This document shows positions 16,933-26,100 of a stretch of 64,000 nt of DNA, one piece after another. Position 1 is the first letter of the stretch. Each line of letters begins with the position of its first letter. The stretch comes from a virus, in IMG/VR virus record IMGVR_UViG_3300044846_001842, positions 1 to 64,000 of that record; one strand, given 5' to 3'. Both the position numbers and the translations under genes were made by a program. The notes beneath the pieces were generated by a model, which did no database searches, was not told the origin of the DNA, and saw nothing but the letters and a program-made list of their open reading frames with translations.

Positions 16933-17634
16933 ATGTTTATAAGAGAAGTCATAGAAAGAATTCAATCTTTATACTCTAAAGGAGTATCCAGTGATGAGTC
17001 TAGGTTATCTGACAGACATGTCTATAACAAAGTCTTAACAGTTAGGATGCAACTTCTTGCACAACAACTTAAAAAGAAACAAAGAATTAGTGATTGGAAC
17101 TATTCAATCCTGCCTTGTGTAGAATTAATTAAAGTTCCTAATCATGAGTGTTCTTGCTTAGGAGATTTAGGTTGTGATGTGTACAGAACTAAATATGAGA
17201 TACCTAGAGTAATGACAGACTCTAATAGACACTATATTGACTTTGTAATGTCTGTTGAAAATGGAATGAGAATTGAGGAAACTACAAGACAAGGTGTACT
17301 TTATTTAAAAGGTAATAAATACACAGGAGTTAAACCTAAATTTTTATTTGAGAATGGATATTTGTACTTTCCATTAAAAAAGAATCCAGGAGTAGTAAAG
17401 ATTAAATTACTTGCTGAAGATCCTTTAATAGCTAAACACTACCCTTCTTTATGTGATTCTTGTCAAGATTGTACAGACTGTATTCCAGCTTATGATCATG
17501 AATTTGCTATTGATGGGGATTTAATTGAACCATTAATTGATATATGTGTACAAGAAATTATAGGTATATTTGGGCAGAGAAAAGAAGACCTCTCTAATAA
17601 CTCAAGAGATATACAAAGACCTGAAGGTAGATAA
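16933..17634 (+). CDS. Ring/connector protein at the portal-tail junction (probable)
   Basis: This 233-aa protein starts with a long helix (FIREVIERIQSLYSKG) and a coiled segment (VRMQLLAQQLKKKQRISDW), then a beta-rich domain. It carries two cysteine groups, CSCLGDLGC (about 75-83) and CDSCQDCTDC (about 176-185), and a C-terminal helix. The helix-beta-helix layout matches tail-stub and connector proteins in crAss-like phages, next to the IHF-like gene. The start of the next gene shares the last base of its TAA. The two Cys clusters probably stabilise the particle by metal or disulfide bonds; that is inference. Confidence 0.65.
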   Translation: MFIREVIERIQSLYSKGVSSDESRLSDRHVYNKVLTVRMQLLAQQLKKKQRISDWNYSILPCVELIKVPNHECSCLGDLGCDVYRTKYEIPRVMTDSNRHYIDFVMSVENGMRIEETTRQGVLYLKGNKYTGVKPKFLFENGYLYFPLKKNPGVVKIKLLAEDPLIAKHYPSLCDSCQDCTDCIPAYDHEFAIDGDLIEPLIDICVQEIIGIFGQRKEDLSNNSRDIQRPEGR

Positions 17635-18107
17635 TGCAAAAAACAGATTTAAACATTAGAAGTTCTTACAAGAGATACTCCAAAGAAGTTGAGAATCCTG
17701 TAGAAATAAAAGAGTTCATTTCAATAGCCAATGGGTATATGGAATTTCTCATGAATAAAGTAGTTGAAGGTGAAGAGGTAACACTACCTGCAAGATTAGG
17801 AACTATCTTTATACAAGGTACAAAGAAGAAACTAAAATTCAATAAAGATGGTGTTCCTATGTTGCCTCCTAATTGGTCAGAAACTAAAAAACTTTGGGAT
17901 AGAAATCCTGAAGCTAAGGCAACAAAAAAGATTGTTTACTGTCTTAATGAAGAAACTGATGGGGTAGTATATAAATTACATTGGTCTAAGAATAGAGTGC
18001 CTATAGAAAATAAACTGTTCTATAATTTTATTTTAACTAGAGGTAATAAAAGAGCAATACATAATTCTATTAAACAAGGAAAAGAATATATAATTAAAAC
18101 TGAATAA
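17634..18107 (+). CDS. IHF-like structural protein of crAss-like phages
   Basis: This 157-aa basic protein shows the crAss-phage 'IHF' pattern: an N-terminal helical region (YKRYSKEVENPVEIKEF), the HU/IHF-like strand EEVTLPARLGTIFI (47-60), then LWDRNPEAKATKKIVYCLNE and KLHWSKNR. In this order these phages encode it in the structural module near connector and ring genes. The family name comes from similarity to integration host factor, but the protein is thought to be part of the virion, where an HU-like fold could contact DNA or the portal-tail ring. The start overlaps the previous stop by one base. Confidence 0.75.
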   Translation: MQKTDLNIRSSYKRYSKEVENPVEIKEFISIANGYMEFLMNKVVEGEEVTLPARLGTIFIQGTKKKLKFNKDGVPMLPPNWSETKKLWDRNPEAKATKKIVYCLNEETDGVVYKLHWSKNRVPIENKLFYNFILTRGNKRAIHNSIKQGKEYIIKTE

Positions 18108-18109
18108 CC

Positions 18110-18724
18110 ATGTCAAAATCATTACAAGAAAGACTTAATAGTCTTGAAAGAAAATACAGAAGTCTTTGTTGTAAGGCAAATTCAGAAACACCTTCTGCAC
18201 CTGCATATAAAGTGTTTACAGCTCTTCTTGCACAGAGTGGAAATAGAGGTGATAGAGATACTATATGTGATGGTGAACTAATAGTAGGAGTAACATATTA
18301 CATAAATAATAATGTTAACGGAGATTTTACAAATGTAGGAGCACCTAATAATACTAATGGTACATATTTTATAGCAACAGGAACAACTCCAAATAGTTGG
18401 GGTCTAAGTGCTTTATGTGACACACTTACTTTTGTTCCAGATGCTCCAGTAGTAACAGTATTAGAGAATACTATTGGGAATGTTTGGTTTACTTATGAGG
18501 TAACTGGAAGTTATGGGATTAACTCTAATGGATTATTTATTCCAAATAAAACATACGCAGATTTTAAAGTTGTATTTGGATCACAATGGGATAGAAATAT
18601 ATGGGAAAATTATGAAGAATCTAATTTTCCAAATACTCTTTTAATAAAAAATTATAGTTTAGATACTGGTGCTCCAATAGATGGTATTGATGGAGCAAGA
18701 ATAGAAATCAGAGTATACAATTAA
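18110..18724 (+). CDS. Virion fibre/decoration protein with shared N-terminal adaptor
   Basis: The product is 204 aa. The N-terminus (KSLQERLNSLERKYRSLCC, 3-21) is a short coiled coil ending in a Cys pair, very like that of the collagen-like fibre encoded at 12925. The rest is beta-rich with many Asn, Thr, Gly and aromatic residues (VTYYINNNVNGDFTNVG), typical of phage receptor-binding or capping domains. It lies two bases after the IHF-like gene and before the large spike gene. The adaptor suggests that it docks at the same virion site as the fibres. Confidence 0.65.
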   Translation: MSKSLQERLNSLERKYRSLCCKANSETPSAPAYKVFTALLAQSGNRGDRDTICDGELIVGVTYYINNNVNGDFTNVGAPNNTNGTYFIATGTTPNSWGLSALCDTLTFVPDAPVVTVLENTIGNVWFTYEVTGSYGINSNGLFIPNKTYADFKVVFGSQWDRNIWENYEESNFPNTLLIKNYSLDTGAPIDGIDGARIEIRVYN

Positions 18725-18747
18725 TATGAACCTTAATATAAGAAATA

Positions 18748-20538
18748 ATGGATAAGCAAATACTTGATAGAATCAAGAAATCAGAACAAAGAGTCGTAGA
18801 CTTGTATGCTAAAGTCAAAGACTTAAATACTACCGTATATGGTGGTGGAGGCACTCAAGGTCTTAAAGAACAGTATACTATTCTTCAGATAGATCCTGAT
18901 AATGATACAGATGCAAATAGAGGTAAAGCTTTAAAAGATTTGTATCAAAAAATAAAAGATAGAAATGAAAATAGTAGTTCTTGGATACATACTATTTTAG
19001 TTCCTCCTGGAGATTATTATTTCCAAGATGGAGAACCTCTTGTATTAGATTATGAAGGTATTAATGTAGTGTCTTTAACAGGAGAACCTGATGTATTTAT
19101 ATCAGTTAGATATGATAGTCAACCTTTTGCTATTAATGAACTTATTTACAGTGGAGCTGAAACTGCTGAAGAATTTCTTGATACTTTTAATTTTTCTGAA
19201 ACTGTTGGAAATAATGTATATGGAAGTAACTATGGAGTAGATTCTCAAGGTGTATTTTTTAATGATGTAGATCAAGGAGATGAAGATGGAGAATCTTATC
19301 CTATAAGATTTGGACTTGTAAATACTAATGTTAATGATTATCTTAATTATAATATTTCTTTTATACAAGAAGATAATTGTTCTGATTTAGGTTTTGCTAT
19401 ATGGCAAGAAGGAAGTACTCCTCAATGGAATTGGGGAGAAGATCATTTTGGTACTTTATTTAAAGTTCAAATAAATTGTGAAGATACTATAGAAATTGTA
19501 GGATTTAGTAGTTACGATGAATTAACTATTCCTGGAGGTTTAACTATAGGTCATACTTATATGCTTATAATTAATATGGAACCTAGTTCTGGATTTCTTT
19601 TTGTAGGTTTATATGATCAAACTACAGGTTCTTGGGTAGTAAGTGACAATTATAGTCCAAGGTATGCTATTCCTACAGGATATAATATTATTGCAGGAAT
19701 AGCTGCTGATTCTGATGAGGGAAGTACTATTCATATAACTTATCTAAATGGACCAAATGATGTATATACAACATATACTCCTTGTCTTTCTGTAGAGACT
19801 AGTAATGTAACAGTAAGAGGTATAGTAGGAAAAAGAGACTCTTCTAGTAATTGGGGTAGTTGGTCTGAACTTGATTATGATTATAATCTTCCAATTTTTG
19901 TAGATGAAGGTTTGGCTAATGTAGTTATTGAGAATTGTATTGGAGGTCCTTTCTCTTTTGGAGCAGACCCTGAATTTAATGGAAATGGACAATATAATAG
20001 TACCTACACATTTAAAAACTGTAGAGCACCTCAAGGATATTCTTTTGGTTATGGAGTAGAAGATTATGAAGTTACTGCTATAGGTTGTAATAGTCTCAAT
20101 TATTATGGAAGCTATTCTCCTCGTTGTTTTGATGTAGATGATGAATTATATGTTACTGTTATTGATTGTCATTTTGGAGATTACTCTTTTAGAGGTTATG
20201 AAATAGATATAACTGTAAAAGACACTGAAGTTGGATCTAGTTGTTTTGGAGCAGATGGTTATTTTGAAGGAAATTTTGAAAATGTTACAACTGGAGAAGA
20301 TTGTTTTAATAATGGGAATGGTAGTATTTATGGAATTTATAGAAACTGTAAAGTAGGTACTTATTGTTTTAGTTCTTATGATAGTATTTATGCTGACTTT
20401 TATAATTGTTATTTTATAGATGCAAGTAATTTAGATCAATCTAATGCTACTTGTCACTTTTGTATAAATGACGATTATTTAGAAAATGGAACAGCTACAG
20501 TTGGCTATGCTAGTTACAATGTAAACATAAATGATTAA
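18748..20538 (+). CDS. Tail spike with right-handed beta-helix
   Basis: This 596-aa protein starts with a helical anchor (QILDRIKKSEQRVVDLYAKVKD, about 4-25). Pectate-lyase-like beginnings follow (ILVPPGDYYFQDGEPLVL, about 88-105), then a jelly-roll-like domain (about 130-330). From about 345 on there is a series of short repeats, each ending in Asn-Cys or Cys-Phe (for example NCIGGPFSFGA, CFGADGYFEGNF, EDCFNNGNGSIYG, NCKVGTYCFSSY). These look like coils of a beta-helix stacked on Cys, Asn and Phe ladders. Such spikes bind or cut surface polysaccharide. No catalytic residues can be assigned by eye. It is likely the main host-range determinant with the fibres. Confidence 0.75.
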   Translation: MDKQILDRIKKSEQRVVDLYAKVKDLNTTVYGGGGTQGLKEQYTILQIDPDNDTDANRGKALKDLYQKIKDRNENSSSWIHTILVPPGDYYFQDGEPLVLDYEGINVVSLTGEPDVFISVRYDSQPFAINELIYSGAETAEEFLDTFNFSETVGNNVYGSNYGVDSQGVFFNDVDQGDEDGESYPIRFGLVNTNVNDYLNYNISFIQEDNCSDLGFAIWQEGSTPQWNWGEDHFGTLFKVQINCEDTIEIVGFSSYDELTIPGGLTIGHTYMLIINMEPSSGFLFVGLYDQTTGSWVVSDNYSPRYAIPTGYNIIAGIAADSDEGSTIHITYLNGPNDVYTTYTPCLSVETSNVTVRGIVGKRDSSSNWGSWSELDYDYNLPIFVDEGLANVVIENCIGGPFSFGADPEFNGNGQYNSTYTFKNCRAPQGYSFGYGVEDYEVTAIGCNSLNYYGSYSPRCFDVDDELYVTVIDCHFGDYSFRGYEIDITVKDTEVGSSCFGADGYFEGNFENVTTGEDCFNNGNGSIYGIYRNCKVGTYCFSSYDSIYADFYNCYFIDASNLDQSNATCHFCINDDYLENGTATVGYASYNVNIND

Positions 20539-20561
20539 TTTAATTTTAAAAATAAATAAAA

Positions 20562-20909
20562 ATGAAACTATTTAACTTAAACTCAGAAGGTAATTGGATG
20601 GCACAAGTTGCTTATAGTGACTTAGGTTTTACTACTGAACAAAAAGAATTATTAAGATCTGAAAAAGAAGAGGATGCTACAGCAAAAGCTGAACTAGTAG
20701 CTTATTGGAGAACTATTAAAGAAGTTGCAGCTACTGCAGAAGAGGTAACTCTTTTATCTACTTTCTTAGATACTAAAAAACCTACTTTAAAACCTGAAGA
20801 AACTCTTACTATAGTAAATGCTATTGTATTTGTTAAAGATGGAGTTCCTAACAAAGGTCAAATTTCTTTTAAAATTAATGAAGGAAAAATAAAACACACT
20901 AGATTTTAG
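20562..20909 (+). CDS. Hypothetical protein closing the spike operon
   Basis: This soluble protein is 115 aa. The N-terminus (NSEGNWMAQVAYSDLGFTTEQKELL) is followed by helical, Glu-rich segments and a C-terminal beta part (ISFKINEGKIKHTRF). No family is recognised. Its last codons and TAG stop form the left arm and loop of the terminator at 20891-20924, so this gene defines the end of the transcription unit. Placement directly after the spike suggests a spike chaperone or accessory, but nothing in the sequence proves it. Confidence 0.65.
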   Translation: MKLFNLNSEGNWMAQVAYSDLGFTTEQKELLRSEKEEDATAKAELVAYWRTIKEVAATAEEVTLLSTFLDTKKPTLKPEETLTIVNAIVFVKDGVPNKGQISFKINEGKIKHTRF

Positions 20910-20924
20910 TCTAGTGTGTTTTTT
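20891..20924 (+). terminator. Intrinsic terminator with a stop codon in its loop
   Basis: A perfect 13-bp stem pairs 20891-20903 with 20910-20922. The 6-nt loop TTTTAG (20904-20909) contains the TAG stop of the preceding gene. A run of six T (20919-20924) closes the structure. A ribosome terminating here would cover the hairpin. Confidence 0.92.
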
Positions 20925-20944
20925 CCTTTAGTAAACAGATAGAT

Positions 20945-21286
20945 ATGTCTATATACCTTGTAGTGAATTTCTTAAAGAAACAATGGCTTGGTTCTATATT
21001 AATCATTATTTTTGTATTGGTATTACTTTATGGTAATATCAAGAAAGAAGAAATGCTAAAAGAAAAACAACGTCTTGAAGCAGAGATTAAAGTCTTAGAA
21101 CAAAAAGAAAAGTTTCATTGGAGTAAACTTGATAGTTTAAAAATCAGTGAAACTACCATTAATAATAAAGAAAAAATACTAATACAAATACAACATGATA
21201 CAGTTAAGGTTATTGATTCTATGTCTATTAGTGAGCTTCAAGGGTATTTCTCAAACAGATACCATAAAGAAGATAGTCTTAGATGA
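20945..21286 (+). CDS. Inner-membrane spanin-like protein (Rz-type)
   Basis: This 113-aa protein has one N-terminal transmembrane segment (LGSILIIIFVLVLLYGNI, about 15-32). A charged coiled coil follows (MLKEKQRLEAEIKVLEQKEK, about 37-56), then a soluble tail. That is the layout of Rz-type i-spanins, which link the inner membrane to an outer-membrane partner in the last step of lysis. The next gene, which has a signal peptide, starts inside this gene in another frame, like the Rz/Rz1 overlap. There is no sequence identity with lambda Rz; the call is based on topology and overlap. Confidence 0.55.
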   Translation: MSIYLVVNFLKKQWLGSILIIIFVLVLLYGNIKKEEMLKEKQRLEAEIKVLEQKEKFHWSKLDSLKISETTINNKEKILIQIQHDTVKVIDSMSISELQGYFSNRYHKEDSLR

Positions 21287-21662
21287 GAAAGTAGCTAGAG
21301 AAGTTGTTAAAGACCTTGTCAAAGGGGATATATGTAAACAACTACTTTCTGTTAAAGATGAAAGAATCCTTAATCTTAAAAGTCAAATATCTGAGTTGAG
21401 AAGTCTTTTATCTATAAAAGATAGTATCATAGTAAACAAGGATAGGATAATTGAAATACAAGATGATGTTATAGGGTGGTGGAAGAAACCTGAGTTACAT
21501 GGTTACATGGGAATGCAGTCTATTCAGTTTACAGCTACAAACCCTATTATCTATGGTAGAGTATTTCTAGAATATCCAAAGGTTAAAGTTGGTGTACAAG
21601 GATTTGTACAACCTAATAATCCTGCAGGATACAATGTTATTGTAGAATATAAATTGTTTTAA
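21195..21662 (+). CDS. Secreted coiled-coil protein, possible outer-membrane spanin partner
   Basis: This 155-aa protein has an N-terminal signal peptide (RLLILCLLVSFKGISQ, about 5-20). A coiled coil follows (about 45-95, RILNLKSQISELRSLLSIKD) and then a beta-rich C-terminal domain (GYMGMQSIQFTATNPIIYGR). The first 92 bases overlap the spanin-like gene in a different frame. A lipobox typical of Rz1 is not clear, because the only cysteine near the signal peptide lies within its hydrophobic part. It may therefore be a secreted or beta-type partner. The two coiled coils could pair across the periplasm. Confidence 0.55.
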   Translation: MIQLRLLILCLLVSFKGISQTDTIKKIVLDEKVAREVVKDLVKGDICKQLLSVKDERILNLKSQISELRSLLSIKDSIIVNKDRIIEIQDDVIGWWKKPELHGYMGMQSIQFTATNPIIYGRVFLEYPKVKVGVQGFVQPNNPAGYNVIVEYKLF

Positions 21663-21663
21663 T

Positions 21664-21930
21664 ATGTCAGAAATTATGAATGCAAGAGTAGAAGGTAAAA
21701 AGGAATTTACCCTACCAGAAGGAGCTACAATTATAAAAAAGAGTACAAATATTACTGTTAGAGAGATTGAAAATGGATTTGTAATTTGTAAAAATTATGA
21801 TATTCAATGGTCTCCTAAAGGAAGTGATGATACTAAGTATGATTATATTTGTAAAGAGTGGTTCCAAAAAGAAAATCCAGTAAAAATTAATATGCCTAAA
21901 GAAAAATCTTTAGCAGATAAATTAGACTAA
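21664..21930 (+). CDS. Hypothetical small protein
   Basis: This soluble protein is 88 aa. It has an N-terminal acidic-beta part (EGKKEFTLPEGATIIKKS) and a central stretch with aromatic residues (CKNYDIQWSPKGSDD), and ends in a Lys-rich tail (MPKEKSLADKLD). No motif or family is recognised. It is packed between the spanin-like pair and a small membrane protein with spacings of one to three bases, so it belongs to the same operon and may be lysis- or envelope-related. Confidence 0.6.
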   Translation: MSEIMNARVEGKKEFTLPEGATIIKKSTNITVREIENGFVICKNYDIQWSPKGSDDTKYDYICKEWFQKENPVKINMPKEKSLADKLD

Positions 21931-21933
21931 TTT

Positions 21934-22161
21934 ATGAAATTACCTTTGATTCCTTTAGACAAAGCAAATCATATCATATATGGAATTGCAATATACATTT
22001 TAGCTAACCTACTATTAATAGAGATGTTAGCTTTTCTTGTTGTTATGTTATTTGGAATAGCAAAAGAATTATATGACTTTAAGAGTTATGGCAAGTTTGA
22101 CATACTTGATTTGCTAGCTACAATTAGTGGAGCAGCAATACTAACAATAATATACAGATAA
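21934..22161 (+). CDS. Small membrane protein (VanZ/YfiM-like)
   Basis: This 75-aa protein has two or three hydrophobic helices (GIAIYILANLLLIEMLAFLVVMLFGIA, about 17-43, and LLATISGAAILTIIY, about 60-74). Conserved polar positions, namely DKANHIIYG at the start, AKELYD in the middle and DILDLLATISG near the end, resemble the VanZ/YfiM-type small membrane proteins that are common in phages. Function unknown; the position beside the spanin-like genes makes a lysis or superinfection role possible. Confidence 0.65.
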   Translation: MKLPLIPLDKANHIIYGIAIYILANLLLIEMLAFLVVMLFGIAKELYDFKSYGKFDILDLLATISGAAILTIIYR

Positions 22162-22162
22162 A

Positions 22163-23191
22163 ATGAATCAGAGATTTCAATATGTAACAGTAGATACAAT
22201 CCTATCTAAGTATCTAAGAGACTTCAGAGGTAATGAACTTAATGAAGATGATGCTATTGAATGGATAGGAGAAGCATTAGGACACATGAAGATGGCTACT
22301 GTAACAGAGGAAGCCATTGCTTTTTTAGAGGTAAAAAACTATCAAGCAACTTTGCCTAATGGATTACAATATATAATTCAGGTAGCAAAGAATAATGCTT
22401 GGACTCCTACAGAAGTTAAAGTCTGTACTCCTGAAGCTATTATTACAGAGTTAACTTCTGAAACTCCAGAATCAAATTGTGGCTGTAGTGCTTGTTGTAG
22501 CACTCCTGCAAATGATATGGTACTTCTTGATTGTCAAGGAGAGTTGATAGCTGAACCTGAAGTTGGTTATTACAGACCTTACTTTGACCTTCAATATGAA
22601 TACTTAGGTTGGGTTCATTCTAAATCTTTTAGAACTAAATTTACTCCAGTTAGACTAGCTAACCACACTTTCTTTAATACTTTAGTATGTCAGAATACTG
22701 CTGGAGATGGACTATATAATAATAGTAACTATTTAGCTGATGAATACACTATTATTGAAGACCAACTTAGATTTAGTTTCAAAGAAGGTCTTGTAGCTGT
22801 AGCATATCTTAGAACTAAAGTAGACACTGCTACAGGTTATCCTATGGTTCCTGATGATGAGTCAGCTAAAGCAGCTATTACTTACTACTTAGGTTGGAAA
22901 GTAAAAGAAAGAGAAGCTTGGAACCACAGAGAAGGTTCTATGCAGATTGCTCAAGTAGCAGAAGCAAGATGGTTAAAATACATCAAACAGTTTAAGAACA
23001 AAGCTAAGATGCCTTGGGGAACTGATGACTATGAAGACCTCATGGAACAATCAAATTACTTATTACCAAGAAACAAAAGATACTATGGCTTCTTTGGTAA
23101 ATTAGGAAAAGCTGAAGATAGAATCTTTAATGATCCTAACTTTACAAACAAATACAGATACACATCAGGTAACTCAGCTTATATGAGATAA
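22163..23191 (+). CDS. Tail ring / tail-tube protein upstream of the muzzle gene
   Basis: This 342-aa protein has an N-terminal helix pair (TILSKYLRDFRGNELNEDDAIEWIGEALGHM, about 7-37) and a beta-rich core. It carries a Cys group (NCGCSACCS, about 109-117) and a long C-terminal helical region (WKVKEREAWNHREGSM and on). Crassvirales have a ring-forming protein of this size immediately before the giant tail protein, as is the case here. It would form part of the stacked rings of the short tail. The two-base gap to the next gene implies co-expression in fixed ratio. Confidence 0.75.
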   Translation: MNQRFQYVTVDTILSKYLRDFRGNELNEDDAIEWIGEALGHMKMATVTEEAIAFLEVKNYQATLPNGLQYIIQVAKNNAWTPTEVKVCTPEAIITELTSETPESNCGCSACCSTPANDMVLLDCQGELIAEPEVGYYRPYFDLQYEYLGWVHSKSFRTKFTPVRLANHTFFNTLVCQNTAGDGLYNNSNYLADEYTIIEDQLRFSFKEGLVAVAYLRTKVDTATGYPMVPDDESAKAAITYYLGWKVKEREAWNHREGSMQIAQVAEARWLKYIKQFKNKAKMPWGTDDYEDLMEQSNYLLPRNKRYYGFFGKLGKAEDRIFNDPNFTNKYRYTSGNSAYMR

Positions 23192-23193
23192 TT

Positions 23194-26100
23194 ATGGCTC
23201 AAGATCAAGAACAAAGACAAGAACAGAATTCTGTTAATACTTTAGGAGGATTGAATACAGACTCCTCTTTAGTTAATCAACCTCAAGGTACTACAAGATT
23301 TGTAATGACTGGAGTAGATGAAACTAAAGAAGGAGATTTAGGTTTTATATCTAATGAGGAATCCAACTTAGAATGTTATGAGCTCCCTATAGGTTATATT
23401 CCCATAGGTCAAGTTTATATAGGGGATGAAACTAACTTATTATTTTTAGTAAATAGAGCAGGAGATTCACTCTTAGCTACTATAGATAAAGAGTGTAATT
23501 TAACTGTTGTACTTTCTGATGCAGACCAAACAGAGAAATTTGGTTTCACAGTAGATAATCAAATTGATGCTACTTTTAGATTAAGAAGAGGTTGTGAAAG
23601 AACTGTGTATTGGGTAGACCCAAAACCTAGATTATTTGTTATTGATAAACCTGAAGAGTTTCAAGATACTGTTACAGGAGATTGGGACATTGCTAAGTTT
23701 AATCTTTTTAGAACTTATAAATCAATTCCTGTAGTAACTGATATTGAAGTTGTAGATGGAGGAGGACAACTTGCTCCTGGTAGTTATAACTTTTCTATTA
23801 GATATTTAGACCAAGATTTTAATCCTACAGAATTTATTACAAGTACTGAAACTATAATGATTTATAATACTTCTGTAATTCAAAATTATAGAGATATTAG
23901 AGGGGCTACTAAAGAAGTTAATCAGTCTTATTTAAATTTTACAGATAGTAATAAGTCTATTAAAATTAGTATAGACCCTGCTTCTTTAGATACTAGTTTT
24001 CCTTTTTATCAGTTTGCTATTACAGAAGCTAATACTGGAAATGGATTAATAAGTGATACAAAATACACACAAGAGATTTCTACAAGAGATAGTATCTTTT
24101 ATTATACAGGAATTAATTTTGAGACTCAAGGTTCTCAAGAAGAGATTACTGCTTACAATCAAATTATAGAAAAAGCTCAGAGTATTGAGCAAATTGAAAA
24201 TAGATTAATACTTGGTGATGTTGAAGGAAAACAAGTTAATTTTTGTAGACTTCAAAAATATGCAAGTCAAATTTCTGCTGACCTTGTAACTAAAGAAATG
24301 TTCTTGAGTAATATTCCTTTAGATGAAGGTAATCCTAAAGACCCTGCTGCACACTTTAATGGCATAGGTTACATGCCAGGAGAAATTTATTCTTTTGGTA
24401 TTGTATATATTTTTGAAGACAATAGTCTTTCTCCTGTATTTCATATCCCAGGTAAAGGGCCTACAGTATCTCCTTCTTCAATTTATGTTACAGGTGTACC
24501 TAATGTGTATGGAATGGAAAGAGGACTAGGAAATGAAAGTAACTCTTCTTTAGATAATTCATACATAGATAATAATACTTGTGGTTCAGATTCATATTGG
24601 GGTTATGATTGTGAAGGATTGCCTTTAAAAGATCAGCCTGTAAGACATCATAGATTTCCTGTGAGAAATAAATATGGACTAAGATTTGTAGAAGAGCTTA
24701 CAGGAGATGATATAGAAAATGAATTAAAAAGTTTATCTGTAACAATTACAGGAACAGATATTACTGTACCTTCATACTGTGCTCCTGAAGGGGAGCAATA
24801 CTATAGTTCAACTTGTATACCTACTTTTGTAGATTCTATTAGTTTTGATATTACTTATACTGATGGTCAAACTCAACACTATATAGAAGCAGTAGACTTA
24901 GATAACTTTGCAACAGTTGAAGGCAGTGGGCCTAATGAATCTAATGTATATTTTTCTTACAATTCTTCTCCTATTACTTCTAGTGTTTTTGAATTGATAA
25001 GTATTAAAGAAACAGTAGGAAACACTGAAAATACTTTGACATTTTCAGTTTCTCTTTCTTTAGGTATGAATGTTTATACAGCAGTCTCACCTCACTCAGG
25101 TTTAACTTATCAAGTTAGAGTTAATGTAAGTTCTTTTGTTACAACTGAAAAACAATATGTAACAGATTTATATGGTATTAAGTTTTCTAACATTAAGAAA
25201 CCAAGTTTATCAGATACTAATGGTCAAAGTATAATTGGATACTACATTGTAAGAAATGAAAGAACAGAACAAGAAAGAACTATTTTAGATAGTGCTTTAT
25301 TGGCTCCTACTGTAAAACATAAGAACTATGTTTCTCAAGGTTTTATTTATCCTGAATTTACAGCTTTACCTAGTGGAGCTCCTGATCCAAAACAAGGTAC
25401 TTTTAAAAGAGATATCTATGGTCTTATTTATCCTGAGCATAAGTTTAATAATAAAGTTTATTCTAACTTTACTACTCTACTTCAACAAGGAGAATTTGAA
25501 ACTATAAACACAATTAAAAGTTTTTCTAAAATAAATGATGTTGCAGATGGAACAAGTTACATAGGTAACAGACATAAGAGTAATGAAAGAGATAATGATG
25601 GTTGGACACTAGATATTAAAACTAGAGATAGTCATACTAAATACAATGAAAAAGATGATATTAACATTGACTATACTCAAGATGTAAATGATGTTTTTTA
25701 TTTAAATGCTTTAGCAGATAAAGCAATACAAGATAGTGCAGGAGTATTTCAAAATGTTTTTAATCTTGCTGCAGATAATAAAGTAGGAATAATAACTCTT
25801 AAAGAAAACTTGACTGTTGCTCCTAATAAAATTCCTTATGTTTATATCTATAAAGAAAATCTAAATCCTTATTCTAACTTTAGGTTAGACCCTTATTACA
25901 AAGAAAGTAAAAATCCTCATTATTTTACTTCAGGCATATTACCTGAGACTTGTGATATATTTAATGGAGATTCTTATATTAATCCTATTAGATATACTAA
26001 TAGTTTGTTCTATATGAACAGACTTAGAAAGAGAGCAGGACAAACTAATGCTTGGAATTATATTGCAGCTGCAGCTTTAGTTATTGTTGCTGCAGCATTA

